From Pseudomaricurvus albidus (GTDB lineage: Bacteria; Pseudomonadota; Gammaproteobacteria; Pseudomonadales; Cellvibrionaceae), in the NCBI RefSeq assembly GCF_018863235.1, contig NZ_JAHKRS010000003.1:248001-312000 (forward strand): a stretch of DNA of 64,000 bases, given 5' to 3'. A program made the translations under genes and the position numbers. Numbering within the stretch: the first letter of the stretch is position 1; each line of letters begins with the position of its first letter. Below the pieces are notes generated by a model, which did no database searches, was not told where the DNA came from, and saw nothing but the letters and a program-made list of their open reading frames with translations. Shown here piece by piece: positions 26,220 through 35,959 of this stretch.

Positions 26220-27731
26220 ATGAATAACCAAGATGCCAATTACGACCTGGTAGTGATAGGCGGCGGCGTCAATGGCACAGGCATTGCGGCAGATGCGGCC
26301 GGCAGAGGCTTAAAGGTTCTGCTATGCGAGATGAATGATCTCGCTTCATCCACCTCGTCCAAAAGCAGCAAGCTGATTCACGGTGGCTTGCGCTATCTGG
26401 AGCATTATGAATTCCGGTTGGTGCGAGAAGCTCTCGCCGAACGGGAAGTCCTTCTGAAAAAAGCCCCTCACATCATGTGGCCGCTGCGCTTTCAGCTGCC
26501 TCACCGACCTCATCTGCGACCCGCCTGGATGATTCGAATCGGCTTGTTTTTATACGACCATCTGGCGAAACGCACCGCCCTGCCCGCCTCTCGCGGCATT
26601 CGTTTTACCGCGAGCGGACCACTGGCGAGTCATCTGCACCGGGGATTTGAATATTCCGATGGCTGGGTAGACGATGCCCGACTGGTGGTACTGAATGCCA
26701 TCGCGGCCAGAGACCATGGCGCCACCATCATACCCCGCACACGCTGCCAATCGGCCCGACGCCAGAATGGACAATGGCAGGTTGAACTCACCGACAGAAA
26801 CAGCGGGCAATTGTTGAGCGTCACCTGCAAGACACTGGTTAACGCCGCCGGCCCCTGGGTATCCGAGCTGTTCGGAACCGCCCTCGGAACGCCACCCCCC
26901 AGAGAAATCCGATTGGTGAAAGGCAGTCACATTATCGTCCCCCGACTGTACGATGGTGAACAGGCATACATCTTACAAAATGAAGATCAACGCATCGTGT
27001 TTGTGATTCCCTACGAGGACAACTTTTCCCTGATTGGTACCACTGACGTTGAATATAGCGGCGATCCGACACAGGCCTGCATCTCAGACGAAGAGATTGA
27101 CTACCTGCTGAAAATCACCAACGAGCACTTTAAAAACACGATCTCTAGAGACAAGGTTATCTCTTCTTTCTCTGGCGTGCGCCCGTTACTGGACGATGAA
27201 TCCGACAACCCTCAGAGTGCCAGCCGGGATTACACCTTTGAAATCGACGCTCCCGAACATCAAGCGCCACTGCTGTCCGTGTTCGGCGGCAAGATCACCA
27301 CCTACCGCAAACTATCAGAAGCCGTGGTCGATCACCTGAGTGAGTTTTTCCCGGCCGCCGGCCCAAGCCTGACAAAAGAAGAACCTCTGCCCGGCGGCGA
27401 CTTTTCGTCACCCGCCGAATTGATCCAGCTTCTGAATAAAACCTTTCCCTGGCTGCCCGCGCAACTGAACAAGCGCTATGTTCGCACCTACGGCAGTCTG
27501 ACCTTTCAACTGCTGAAAGGCATTGGCAACATGAAAGCAATGGGAGAGCACTTTGGCGCAGGCCTTTATGCTGCAGAAGTGAAATACCTGATTGAATACG
27601 AATGGGCACGCACCGCCGAGGACATTCTCTGGCGTCGCACCAAACTGGGGTTGCATATGACAGCGGGCGAAATCGAAAATTTTCAGGCCCGCTTTGAAGT
27701 CAATCTGCCTGAAACCTGTGACGAGCATTAA
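26220..27731 (+). CDS. glpD: Aerobic glycerol-3-phosphate dehydrogenase
   Basis: GlpD is a membrane-peripheral flavoenzyme that oxidises glycerol 3-phosphate to dihydroxyacetone phosphate and passes electrons to quinone. I chose the ATG at 26220 because GAGG precedes it; an upstream in-frame ATG at 26196 lacks a ribosome binding site. The 503-residue protein begins with the FAD-binding Rossmann motif VVIGGGVNGTG. It contains SSKSSKLIHGGLRYLE, FVIPYEDNFSLIGTTD and FGGKITTYRKL, the family signatures. No glpR, glpF or glpK lies in the window. A strong hairpin follows, shared with parC. Confidence 0.94.
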   Translation: MNNQDANYDLVVIGGGVNGTGIAADAAGRGLKVLLCEMNDLASSTSSKSSKLIHGGLRYLEHYEFRLVREALAEREVLLKKAPHIMWPLRFQLPHRPHLRPAWMIRIGLFLYDHLAKRTALPASRGIRFTASGPLASHLHRGFEYSDGWVDDARLVVLNAIAARDHGATIIPRTRCQSARRQNGQWQVELTDRNSGQLLSVTCKTLVNAAGPWVSELFGTALGTPPPREIRLVKGSHIIVPRLYDGEQAYILQNEDQRIVFVIPYEDNFSLIGTTDVEYSGDPTQACISDEEIDYLLKITNEHFKNTISRDKVISSFSGVRPLLDDESDNPQSASRDYTFEIDAPEHQAPLLSVFGGKITTYRKLSEAVVDHLSEFFPAAGPSLTKEEPLPGGDFSSPAELIQLLNKTFPWLPAQLNKRYVRTYGSLTFQLLKGIGNMKAMGEHFGAGLYAAEVKYLIEYEWARTAEDILWRRTKLGLHMTAGEIENFQARFEVNLPETCDEH

Positions 27732-27746
27732 CAGAAAATACAGGCA

Positions 27747-27784
27747 ATAAAAAACGCGCAATCTCTGTTACCTGATTGCGCGTT
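27747..27784 (-). terminator. Rho-independent terminator of parC (shared with glpD)
   Basis: AACGCGCAATC (27753-27763) pairs perfectly with GATTGCGCGTT (27774-27784) around a 10-nt loop. On the minus strand the stem runs into a TTTTTTATT tract, typical of an intrinsic terminator for parC. On the plus strand the T run is short, so glpD termination is weaker. Confidence 0.85.
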
Positions 27785-27814
27785 CTAATGTGGCTTATAC
27801 CGCTGTATCAGAAA

Positions 27815-30064
27815 TCAGGATTTCACTTCGGCTGCATCCACATTCTGGAACCCTCTAGGTAACTTGTTGCCTCGACGGCCCCGCTCACCTCGATAATGAT
27901 CCAGATCGCTGGCTTTCAATGTCAAATGACGCTTGCCGGAATAAATTACCAACTGCTCTCCAGCGGCAATCACTTTCAAGGCCACGACAAACTCTTCACG
28001 GGACTGCACTCTGGCAGAAGGAATGTTCATCACCTTGTTGCCTTTACCTCGAGCCAGCTCCGGTAACTCACTCACCGGGAACACCAGCAAACGACCTTCG
28101 TTGCTGATAACCGCCAGCAAATCATTGGCCGGATCTTTAATCATCAACGGCGGCAAAACACGCCCGCCTTTAGGCAGAGTCAATGCGGCTTTACCGGCCT
28201 TGTTTTTGGTATAGAGATCACTCATCTTGCCAACAAAGCCGTAGCCCGCGTCCGATGCCAGCAACAAGCGCTGATCATCACCGCCCATCAACACCCCCTC
28301 AAAGGTGGAGCCACTGGAAGGATTAAGGCGGCCGGTTATCGGTTCGCCCTGCCCCCGCGCAGAAGGCAGAGTGTGTGCCGGCAATGCATAACTGCGTCCG
28401 GTTGAGTCGAGCAGGATGACACTTTGATTGGTTTTGCCCTGCACCGACATCTTGAAATTATCACCCGACTTGTAATTCAAGGCCGTCGGATCAATGTCAT
28501 GGCCTTTGGCGGAACGAATCCAGCCTTTTTCAGAGATCACAACGGTGACAGGATCACTGCCCAGCAGATCCGTTTCACTGAATGCCTGGGCTTCACTGCG
28601 ACTGACAATCGGCGAACGACGATCATCACCGTAGGTTTCAGCAGCAGCCAACAGTTCTTTTTTCACCAGAGTTTTCAGTCGACGTGCCGAGTCCAGAGTT
28701 TGCTTCAGATCTTCACGTTCTTTCTCAAGTGCTGCCTGCTCTTCCTTGATTTTCATCTCTTCCAGTCGCGCCAACTGACGCAACTTGGTTTCGAGAATGT
28801 ATTCGGCCTGGGCTTCGGTCAGATCAAAGCGTTCCATCAGGACCGGCTTGGGATGATCTTCCGTGCGGATAATGTGAATCACTTCATCCACATTGAGGAA
28901 GACGATCATCAACGCGGCCAAACGCGACAGGCGTTCTTCAACTTTCGCCAGACGGTGTTGCAAACGACGTCGCACCGTCACCATGCGGAAGCTCAACCAC
29001 TCGCTGAGAATTTTATCCAGCGGCTTCACTTGTGGCAGACCATCAATGCCAATCATGTTCATGTTGACACGATAGGTGCGCTCAAGATCTGTAGTGGCGA
29101 ACAGGTGGTTCATCATCGCCTCCACATCGATACGATTGGAGCGCGGTACAATCACCAGTCGGGTTGGGTTTTCATGATCCGACTCATCGCGCAGATCCGC
29201 CACCATAGGCAGCTTTTTGGCCTGCATCTGGGCCGCAATCTGTTCCAGAATTTTTGCGCCGCTGACCTGATGGGGCAGCGCGGTAACGACAACATCACCC
29301 GCTTCCTGAGTCCACAGAGCGCGCATGCGCACACTGCCTCGGCCAGTCTGATACAGCTTTTTCAGATCTTCTCTCGGGCTGATGATTTCAGCATCGGTAG
29401 GCATGTCCGGGCCGGGGATAAACTGAATCAGATCATCAACCGTTGCCTTGGGATTTTCCAGAATGTGTACGGTGGCATTGACCACTTCGCGCAGGTTATG
29501 CGGCGGGATGTCCGTCGCCATGCCCACGGCAATACCGGTAGTGCCGTTTAACAGCACATTGGGCACCTGAGCCGGCAGTACAGCAGGTTCGTTCATGGTG
29601 CCGTCAAAGTTCGGTGTCCACTCCACCGTGCCCTGCCCCAGCTCAGAGAGCAGCGCATCGCTGTATTTGGTCAACCGTGACTCGGTATAACGCATGGCCG
29701 CGAACGACTTGGGATCATCAGGCGCGCCCCAGTTCCCCTGACCATCGACCAGCGGGTAACGGTAGGAGAAGGGTTGAGCCATCAACACCATGGCCTCATA
29801 GGCCGCTGAGTCGCCGTGTGGGTGGAATTTACCAATCACGTCCCCCACCGTACGAGCGGACTTCTTGAACTTGGCCGTAGACTTCAGGCCCAGTTCGCTC
29901 ATGGCATAGATGATGCGCCGCTGCACCGGTTTCAGACCATCACCAATATTTGGCAAAGCCCGATCGAGGATGACGTACATGGAATAATCCAGGTAAGCCT
30001 TCTCGGCATAGGTTTTAAGCGCGATTTTTTCGTCAGCTTCCTGAGGGACAACCTCGGTGGTCAT
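27815..30064 (-). CDS. parC: DNA topoisomerase IV subunit A
   Basis: ParC cuts and rejoins DNA to decatenate daughter chromosomes. The 749-residue protein has the winged-helix/tower breakage-reunion domain with the active-site tyrosine Y127 in AMRYTE. The quinolone-resistance region is [11 protein letters not shown], with Ser86 and Glu90 in the wild-type-like states that correspond to E. coli Ser80 and Glu84. A C-terminal beta-pinwheel domain follows (about 490-740). parE is not adjacent. Directly upstream (30096-30135) lie two tandem 20-bp repeats that may be regulatory. Confidence 0.95.
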   Translation of the reverse strand: MTTEVVPQEADEKIALKTYAEKAYLDYSMYVILDRALPNIGDGLKPVQRRIIYAMSELGLKSTAKFKKSARTVGDVIGKFHPHGDSAAYEAMVLMAQPFSYRYPLVDGQGNWGAPDDPKSFAAMRYTESRLTKYSDALLSELGQGTVEWTPNFDGTMNEPAVLPAQVPNVLLNGTTGIAVGMATDIPPHNLREVVNATVHILENPKATVDDLIQFIPGPDMPTDAEIISPREDLKKLYQTGRGSVRMRALWTQEAGDVVVTALPHQVSGAKILEQIAAQMQAKKLPMVADLRDESDHENPTRLVIVPRSNRIDVEAMMNHLFATTDLERTYRVNMNMIGIDGLPQVKPLDKILSEWLSFRMVTVRRRLQHRLAKVEERLSRLAALMIVFLNVDEVIHIIRTEDHPKPVLMERFDLTEAQAEYILETKLRQLARLEEMKIKEEQAALEKEREDLKQTLDSARRLKTLVKKELLAAAETYGDDRRSPIVSRSEAQAFSETDLLGSDPVTVVISEKGWIRSAKGHDIDPTALNYKSGDNFKMSVQGKTNQSVILLDSTGRSYALPAHTLPSARGQGEPITGRLNPSSGSTFEGVLMGGDDQRLLLASDAGYGFVGKMSDLYTKNKAGKAALTLPKGGRVLPPLMIKDPANDLLAVISNEGRLLVFPVSELPELARGKGNKVMNIPSARVQSREEFVVALKVIAAGEQLVIYSGKRHLTLKASDLDHYRGERGRRGNKLPRGFQNVDAAEVKS

Positions 30065-30095
30065 AAAACATCCTAAATGATCAAAGGGCGACTAA

Positions 30096-30135
30096 ATTTA
30101 GCGATTTATCAGCGTATTTAGCGATTTATCACCGT
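30096..30135. repeat. Two tandem 20-bp repeats upstream of parC
   Basis: The segment ATTTAGCGATTTATCA plus four bases occurs at 30096-30115 and again immediately at 30116-30135, with one difference (AGCGT versus ACCGT at the end). It lies 32 to 71 bp upstream of the parC start. It could be a duplicated protein-binding site or a simple tandem duplication. Confidence 0.85.
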
Positions 30136-30251
30136 CGCTGTGTTTATTCACCACAGCTTATACCAAAACCCCCTGTAGCCATCAATGCCGGAGGGCGGTC
30201 CGGCGACATCTGACAGCGAACAATCTCTCCCGCCACTAACACACAGACAAA

Positions 30252-30276
30252 AAAAGCCTCCGAGATGGAGGCTTTT
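30252..30276 (-). terminator. Rho-independent terminator of the thiolase gene
   Basis: AAAAGCCTCC (30252-30261) and GGAGGCTTTT (30267-30276) form a perfect 10-bp stem with a 5-nt loop. On the minus strand it is followed by a T run (TTTTTTTGTC), which suits termination of the thiolase transcript before parC. Confidence 0.85.
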
Positions 30277-30312
30277 CACAACAGCGTGACACTGAGGCTT
30301 TAAACTCCGGCC

Positions 30313-31491
30313 TTAGCTGGCCTCAACCGCAATCGCGGTCGCCTCACCGCCGCCGATACACAGGCTGGCAATACCGGTTTTCTTGCCATAGGTTTCCATG
30401 GCACCCAGCAATGTGATCAGAATACGCGCCCCGGAGGCTCCCAGAGGGTGCCCCAGTGCACAGGCGCCGCCATGAACATTCATTTTGCTGTGATCGATGG
30501 ATAGCTCTTTCATGGCCGCCATAGCCACAACCGCAAACGCTTCGTTCACCTCAAACAGATCAACGGTGTCGGAGCTCCAGCCGCAGCGATCCATCAGCTT
30601 GGCGATAGCCTTCACCGGCGCAGTGGTAAACCACTCGGGCTCCTGTGCGTTTTGTGAGTGACCCTTGATGGTGGCGATGACTTTCAGGCCACGCTTTTCA
30701 GCTTCTGACTGACGCATCAGCACCAGTGCTGCAGCACCGTCTGAAATCGAGCTGGCATTGGCTGCGGTCACAGTGCCGTCTTTTTTGAAAGCCGGACGCA
30801 AGGTAGGGATTTTGTCAGGCAAAGCGTTGCCCGGCTGCTCATCGGTATCAATAACCGTCTCGCCTTTACGGGTTTTCACAGTTACCGGCACGATTTCACG
30901 CTTGAACTTGCCCTCTGCAATGGCCTCTTTGGCACGAGTCAGAGAAGTGATGGCGTAGGCATCCTGATCTTCACGGGAGAAGTCGAATTTCTCGGCACAG
31001 GCTTCCGCAAAGGTTCCCATGGGTCCGCCCGTATAGGCATCCTGCAAGCCGTCGTACAACATATGATCCAGAAGTTCGCCGTGACCGAAACGGTAACCAC
31101 CACGGCCCTGAGGCATCATATAAGGTGCATTGGTCATGCTTTCCATACCGCCGGCCACAACGACGTTAGCGCTGCCAGCAAGGATGGCATCGTGGGCCAT
31201 CATGACGGTTTTCATGCCGGAACCACACACCTTGTTCAGGGTAGTACAGGGTGCCGACTTCGGAATACCCGCACCCAGAGCCGCCTGGCGCGCAGGCGCC
31301 TGCCCCAGAGCCGCAGGCAGAACACAGCCCATCAGTACTTCATCGACTGCCTCGGCTTCAATACCGGCGTCCGCCAAAGCACCGCGAATCGCTTCGGCGC
31401 CCAGCTCAGTCGATGACAGACTGCTGAACATACCTTGCATACCGCCCATGGCGGTACGAGCCATACCTACAATCACAACTGGATCAGACAT
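30313..31491 (-). CDS. atoB: Acetyl-CoA C-acetyltransferase (thiolase)
   Basis: This is a thiolase of 392 residues that interconverts two acetyl-CoA with acetoacetyl-CoA, or acts on longer 3-ketoacyl-CoA. The acyl-accepting cysteine is C89 in NKVCGSGMK. The active-site His is in GGACALGHPLGASGAR and the second cysteine is in SLCIGGGEA near the C-terminus. Length and motifs fit the AtoB/PhaA biosynthetic type better than the FadA type, but chain-length preference cannot be settled. It is a single-gene transcript with a likely promoter at 31532-31560 and a terminator at 30252-30276. Confidence 0.9.
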   Translation of the reverse strand: MSDPVVIVGMARTAMGGMQGMFSSLSSTELGAEAIRGALADAGIEAEAVDEVLMGCVLPAALGQAPARQAALGAGIPKSAPCTTLNKVCGSGMKTVMMAHDAILAGSANVVVAGGMESMTNAPYMMPQGRGGYRFGHGELLDHMLYDGLQDAYTGGPMGTFAEACAEKFDFSREDQDAYAITSLTRAKEAIAEGKFKREIVPVTVKTRKGETVIDTDEQPGNALPDKIPTLRPAFKKDGTVTAANASSISDGAAALVLMRQSEAEKRGLKVIATIKGHSQNAQEPEWFTTAPVKAIAKLMDRCGWSSDTVDLFEVNEAFAVVAMAAMKELSIDHSKMNVHGGACALGHPLGASGARILITLLGAMETYGKKTGIASLCIGGGEATAIAVEAS

Positions 31492-31531
31492 AAGACCTTA
31501 CCCTTATCTTAAAAATTTCTACGATCGCTGA

Positions 31532-31560
31532 ATTATAAACAGAACTTCACTCAATGACAT
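31532..31560 (-). promoter_or_regulatory. Candidate sigma-70 promoter of the thiolase gene
   Basis: On the minus strand a perfect TATAAT -10 box occupies 31537-31532, with ATGTCA (4 of 6 matches to TTGACA) at 31560-31555 and a 17-bp spacer. It lies 41 bp upstream of the start codon. Confidence 0.5.
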
Positions 31561-31695
31561 CCAGCCATAGCGTCATATACCGATCATGCTAATATGCCGT
31601 TCACTTTTGGGCTAAATTGACCATAAAGTTTAGAAATTTAAGCGCAAGATCGCTAACATCACAGCACCTCCAGACAGAATAAGGGATTTATACCT

Positions 31696-32292
31696 ATGGA
31701 TATTTCATCCATCATCATCCTGGTTGTTATCGCCGGCCTGATTTTTTACATCATCGGGATCTACAACCAGCTGGTCAGCCTCAAAAACCGCTATGAAAAT
31801 GCGTTTTCCCAGATTGAAGTCCAACTGAAACGCCGCTACGACCTGATTCCCAACCTGGTCGAGACTGCCAAAGGCTACCTGAAACACGAGCGGGAGACTC
31901 TGGAAGCCGTGATCAGCGCCCGCAACGGCGCAGTACAAGGCCTGCAGGCTGCATCAAATGCCCCCGGAGACAGTGCGGCGATGCATGCACTGGGAGGCGC
32001 CGAAGGCGTTCTGTCCAGCGCGCTGGGACGTCTTAACGTGGTTATGGAAGCCTACCCGGACCTCAAAGCCAACCAGAACATGATGCAGGTGTCAGAAGAG
32101 CTGACCAGCACCGAAAACAAGGTGGCTTTTTCACGCCAGGCGTTTAACGATTCTGTCACGGCTTACAACACCTACAAACAGACCTTCCCACCAGTCTTTT
32201 TCGCCGGATTCTTTGGTCATCGCGAAGACGCCAGCCTGCTGGAATTTGAAGATTCCGCCGAAATCCAGGCCGCCCCCAAAATCTCGTTTTAG
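31696..32292 (+). CDS. LemA family membrane protein
   Basis: The 198-residue protein has one N-terminal membrane helix (about residues 5-24) followed by the long helical LemA core. The signature [34 protein letters not shown] spans about 24-57, and AISARNxA-type '[11 protein letters not shown]' and '[36 protein letters not shown]' follow. LemA proteins are membrane proteins whose biochemical role is unknown. They are often encoded next to an M48 metalloprotease, as here (99 bp downstream), and the two probably act together at the envelope. Confidence 0.92.
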   Translation: MDISSIIILVVIAGLIFYIIGIYNQLVSLKNRYENAFSQIEVQLKRRYDLIPNLVETAKGYLKHERETLEAVISARNGAVQGLQAASNAPGDSAAMHALGGAEGVLSSALGRLNVVMEAYPDLKANQNMMQVSEELTSTENKVAFSRQAFNDSVTAYNTYKQTFPPVFFAGFFGHREDASLLEFEDSAEIQAAPKISF

Positions 32293-32390
32293 TCTTCTGA
32301 ATCACTCCAGCGGGAGGAATAGCCAGCCAACACCTTAATGCGCTGGGCCCTCCCGCTCCCTCATGCACCTCAACATCTAAAGCTGGCACC

Positions 32391-34340
32391 ATGAACTTCT
32401 TTGAACATCAGGATCAGGCTCGCAAAAACACCACCCGCCTAATCGTCCTCTTCGGTTTGGCAGTACTCAGCCTGATCGCAATCACAACGCTCTTTGTTGC
32501 GGGTTTTCTCCACTATTTCGATGTTCAAAACCAAAAGCGCCACGCCCCCCTGCAGCAGATAGATGGCGGCGTTACGGGAATCATGCAAATCGTCAGCTGG
32601 GATCTGGTGGGCGGTATTGCCGCCGTGGTGCTGTGCGTGGTGGCCATTGGCAGTCTCTATAAACTCATGCAGCTATCCGGTGGCGGTGAAAAGGTCGCTG
32701 AGTCCCTGGGCGGCCGACGCCTGCAACCCAATACCGCCGATGCCGATGAGCGCAAGTTGCTCAATGTCGTCGAGGAAATGGCCATTGCTTCCGGCACACC
32801 GGTGCCGCCGGTTTTCCTGCTGGATGAAGAGGGCATTAACGCTTTTGCCGCAGGCTACGATGCCAACGACGCCGTCATTGGCGTGACGCGCGGCTGCATG
32901 AAACTGCTCAACCGGGAACAGTTGCAAGGGGTGATTGCCCACGAGTTCAGTCATATCCTGCACGGCGACATGCGCATCAACATCCGCCTGATCGGCATTC
33001 TTCACGGCATTTTGATCATTGGCCTGCTGGGCTCTATTCTGTTGCGCAGCGGCATGTACAGCCAGGGCTTCAGCAGCCGCTCGCGAGATAAAGACAACTC
33101 CGGCATTGCCATGCTTGGCCTCGGGCTGGGACTGGTGATCCTCGGTTACGCCGGTACGTTTTTTGGCAAATGGATTAAAGCCGCCGTCAGCCGCCAGCGA
33201 GAATTTCTGGCAGACGCTTCTGCCGTGCAATTTACCCGCAATCCCGATGGCATCAGCCAGGCACTGCAAAAGATTGGCGGCTTCAGTCATGCTGCCGAGA
33301 TACGTCATCCCAATGCCGAAGAATACAGCCACATGTATTTCGGCGAGGCGATTCTGTCTTCCATGAACAGCCTGATGGCCACTCACCCGCCACTGGAAAC
33401 CCGCATCAAGCGCATTGACCCGAACTGGAAAGGAGAGTTCGCCGCCGTCAGCGAATCGGCATCAGCGACCGGCAACGAAGCGGTGAGTGAATTTGCTTCA
33501 GGCGCAGGCGCTCAACAGAGCGACTCAACGGCAACAACCAGAGAAGTCGCCACAGAAGACCTGTCACTCGGCGACATTGGCTCTCCCACGCCCGCACACG
33601 TACATCAGGCACAACAGGTTCTGAAAGATATTCCTGCCCACTTGCAGGAAGCTGCTCACGACCCGTTTGCCGCAAGAGCCATTATCTACAGCCTTCTGAT
33701 CCAACCCAACACCGCCGACAGCCAGTGGCAACAGCTGCAACAACGAGCGCATCCTGTTGTGTTCAAATTAACTCAGGAGCTGCAAGCCTCCGTCCAGCAA
33801 TTGCCAAGGACTTTGCGCCTGCCACTGTTTACTCTGACAACCTCGGCACTGAAAACCCTGTCTGCGCCTCAGTACCAGGTGTTTAAAGAAAATGTCATCG
33901 CCCTGATCAAGGCCGACAAACAGGTAGACACTTTCGAGTGGGCGCTCTATCGCATTCTCATGAACACCATGGAACACAAGAATTCCAGCAAGGCTCACAA
34001 CGCCAACCTTCGGCAACTTGGGGTTCCCTGTCAGCAGCTAATCAGCACGCTCGCCACCGCAGGTCACGATGCTTCCGCTCCTGCTGAAGCGGCCTACAAC
34101 AGCGCCATGACGCAACTGGGTCTGGCCAACCTGCCACTGCTCGGAGACGGCCAAATCTCCTTACCCATGCTCGACAGTGCCATTGAACAATTACAGCAAC
34201 TCAAACCATTGCAGAAACCGGCATTGCTGAAAGCCTTGATCACCTGCATCCAGCACGACGGTAAAATTGATCCTCAGGAATACGAACTGTTCAGAGCGAT
34301 TGCCGACTGTCTGGATTGTCCGGTGCCACCACTGCTCTAA
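32391..34340 (+). CDS. M48-family membrane metalloprotease with long C-terminal extension
   Basis: This 649-residue protein has N-terminal membrane helices (about 17-40 and 68-90), then an HtpX/Ste24-like zinc protease domain. The HExxH motif is HEFSH at 184-188 and the third ligand Glu is in RQREFLADASAVQ near residue 275. Further helices lie after the active site. After the protease domain (about 345 on) a Ser/Thr/Ala-rich linker leads to about 280 helical residues of unknown function. The last segment, CIQHDGKIDPQEYELFRAIAD, resembles the acidic loop of TerB-like domains. It follows lemA in a probable operon and is likely a membrane quality-control protease. Confidence 0.88.
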   Translation: MNFFEHQDQARKNTTRLIVLFGLAVLSLIAITTLFVAGFLHYFDVQNQKRHAPLQQIDGGVTGIMQIVSWDLVGGIAAVVLCVVAIGSLYKLMQLSGGGEKVAESLGGRRLQPNTADADERKLLNVVEEMAIASGTPVPPVFLLDEEGINAFAAGYDANDAVIGVTRGCMKLLNREQLQGVIAHEFSHILHGDMRINIRLIGILHGILIIGLLGSILLRSGMYSQGFSSRSRDKDNSGIAMLGLGLGLVILGYAGTFFGKWIKAAVSRQREFLADASAVQFTRNPDGISQALQKIGGFSHAAEIRHPNAEEYSHMYFGEAILSSMNSLMATHPPLETRIKRIDPNWKGEFAAVSESASATGNEAVSEFASGAGAQQSDSTATTREVATEDLSLGDIGSPTPAHVHQAQQVLKDIPAHLQEAAHDPFAARAIIYSLLIQPNTADSQWQQLQQRAHPVVFKLTQELQASVQQLPRTLRLPLFTLTTSALKTLSAPQYQVFKENVIALIKADKQVDTFEWALYRILMNTMEHKNSSKAHNANLRQLGVPCQQLISTLATAGHDASAPAEAAYNSAMTQLGLANLPLLGDGQISLPMLDSAIEQLQQLKPLQKPALLKALITCIQHDGKIDPQEYELFRAIADCLDCPVPPLL

Positions 34341-34394
34341 TTTAAAAGCGGCTTACCCAGAAGAAAATACCAAAAGGGATCGTATCAGCTTGTC

Positions 34395-35045
34395 ATGAAG
34401 TACACAGGAACAGTTACACAATGGAATGCCGACAAGGGTTTTGGCTTTATCAGGCAGGATAATGGCAGAGGGAAAATTTTCTTCCACATTTCAAATGTCA
34501 TTAACCGCCAAACCTTTGAAGGTGTCGGACAATCCGTTCGATTCAAAACCGGTGTAGACCGACAAGGTCGCCCATGCGCCACTCATGTTGGACTCCCCGG
34601 CGAAAAAACATCCTCACAGAAACAACAGAGAACAGGCATTTTTTCCACAGTTCTCGCAATTGCCTTTCTGCTATTTCTGGCAGCCGCCACGGCAACACAC
34701 AGACTGCCGCTGGAGCTCTTGCTGCTGTACGCAACACTCAGCCTTATGACTTTTATTGCATACGCGCTGGATAAATCCGCAGCCAAAAACAACCGATGGC
34801 GCACAAAAGAAAGCACTCTGCACCTGTTCGCCTTACTGGGGGGCTGGCCGGGAGCAGTCTTCGCCCAACAACTGCTGAGACACAAATCCAGAAAATCAGA
34901 GTTTCGTGTCGCTTTCTGGATGACAGTTATCCTGAACCTTTGCGTCTTTGTCTGGTTCCAGAGTGACAAGGGCGCGTCTTATCAGGATATGTTTATCTCC
35001 AAGTTCCATCAGTTTACATCCGACGTTCAGAGGCAGCTCCGCTAA
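34395..35045 (+). CDS. Cold-shock domain / DUF1294 membrane fusion protein
   Basis: The first 65 residues or so form a cold-shock (OB-fold) domain with RNP1 KGFGFI (14-19) and RNP2 IFFHIS (28-33). The rest is a DUF1294 membrane domain with about four hydrophobic helices and the conserved 'YALDKSAAKNNRWRTKESTLHLFALLGGWPGA' segment. It thus ties an RNA/ssDNA-binding domain to the inner membrane. The combination recurs in proteobacteria, but its function is unknown. It lies 54 bp downstream of the M48 gene and ends before a very strong bidirectional terminator. Confidence 0.87.
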   Translation: MKYTGTVTQWNADKGFGFIRQDNGRGKIFFHISNVINRQTFEGVGQSVRFKTGVDRQGRPCATHVGLPGEKTSSQKQQRTGIFSTVLAIAFLLFLAAATATHRLPLELLLLYATLSLMTFIAYALDKSAAKNNRWRTKESTLHLFALLGGWPGAVFAQQLLRHKSRKSEFRVAFWMTVILNLCVFVWFQSDKGASYQDMFISKFHQFTSDVQRQLR

Positions 35046-35083
35046 CAATCGATAAAACAGGGAAAATCCAAAGCTGGAAACAC

Positions 35084-35113
35084 AAAAAAAAGGGCCAATT
35101 GGCCCTTTTTTTT
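35084..35113. terminator. Perfect bidirectional rho-independent terminator
   Basis: Eight A, the self-complementary core GGGCCAATTGGCCC (35092-35105) and eight T make a fully symmetric palindrome between the convergent CSD-DUF1294 and Yip1 genes. It carries a T run on both strands. Confidence 0.95.
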
Positions 35114-35143
35114 GACTGAAGAATTTACTGAACTTTCGCATCG

Positions 35144-35761
35144 TCAATCGACGTACACCGGCCCCATACCCATGCCCCACACCAGCACAGATCCCACACG
35201 GACAATCACCATCAGAACCAGCCCGACTGTCACGACCGACGTGGCGTACATAAAGGCCTGCTCTTTGGAAATGTTCATCAGAATCGGGATACCCTCATAA
35301 ACCAGATACACCGCGTAGGCACCAGCAATCACTGTGGCGATCGCATTGACCCAGAGATCGGGATACACCTGGAGTATCCCGGCCAGAAAAATCGGCGTAG
35401 ATACATACACCGCAAGCGCAGTCCCCTCATAATGACGAACCTCTTCGGTTTCGGATACGCCATAGGTTTTTGCCATCCAGTTGATAAATTCCCCCAGAAC
35501 ATAAACACCGGCCAGCAATGCCACATAGGTTGCTGCACAGAGGCTCATGGCACTGGCAGCGGTCAGTCGAACGGGCTCTCCGTCAGCAACGGTCCAACCT
35601 ACCTGAGTGACACCATAATAAGAAGCTATAGTTGGTATTAGCGCCAGAAACGGCACATGACTGATAAAAACCTGTAAGAATGAGTGGCGCTCGTTGCGAA
35701 TCGCTTTCCATTCTTTATCCGGGTGTAGCAGGATTCCAAGGGTATGTTCCAAAATGGCCAT
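35144..35761 (-). CDS. Yip1-family inner-membrane protein
   Basis: The 205-residue product is a polytopic membrane protein with about five hydrophobic segments. It begins with ILLHPDKEWKAIRNE, the typical N-terminus of bacterial Yip1-domain proteins, and continues with YIGVTQVGW-like and 'VYPDLWVNAIATVIAGAYAVYLVYEGIPILMNI' segments near the C-terminus. Its role is unknown. It is a single gene, convergent with the CSD-DUF1294 gene and divergent from cysK across a 195-bp AT-rich gap. Confidence 0.85.
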   Translation of the reverse strand: MAILEHTLGILLHPDKEWKAIRNERHSFLQVFISHVPFLALIPTIASYYGVTQVGWTVADGEPVRLTAASAMSLCAATYVALLAGVYVLGEFINWMAKTYGVSETEEVRHYEGTALAVYVSTPIFLAGILQVYPDLWVNAIATVIAGAYAVYLVYEGIPILMNISKEQAFMYATSVVTVGLVLMVIVRVGSVLVWGMGMGPVYVD

Positions 35762-35959
35762 ACAACGCTCCTTTTCATTATATTTTCTAAGGACTACGAG
35801 TTCAGTATTAAGGAGTTAGAAGCAAGTCACCAATACGAATTCGTAATTACTAAATTTATGTTAATCCAAAAAGGCTATATATAGTTTTACTTGCCAGCCG
35901 TATCACGGTGCGTTTCAATGGCCAGTTAAGCTCCATTAACCAACGAAAGGATTTAAGTG

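Noticed and set aside
28424-29551. Long open frame on the plus strand (375 codons) inside parC
   Set aside because: It is antisense to a clearly conserved gene, has no family motifs, and its composition follows from the parC codon pattern.
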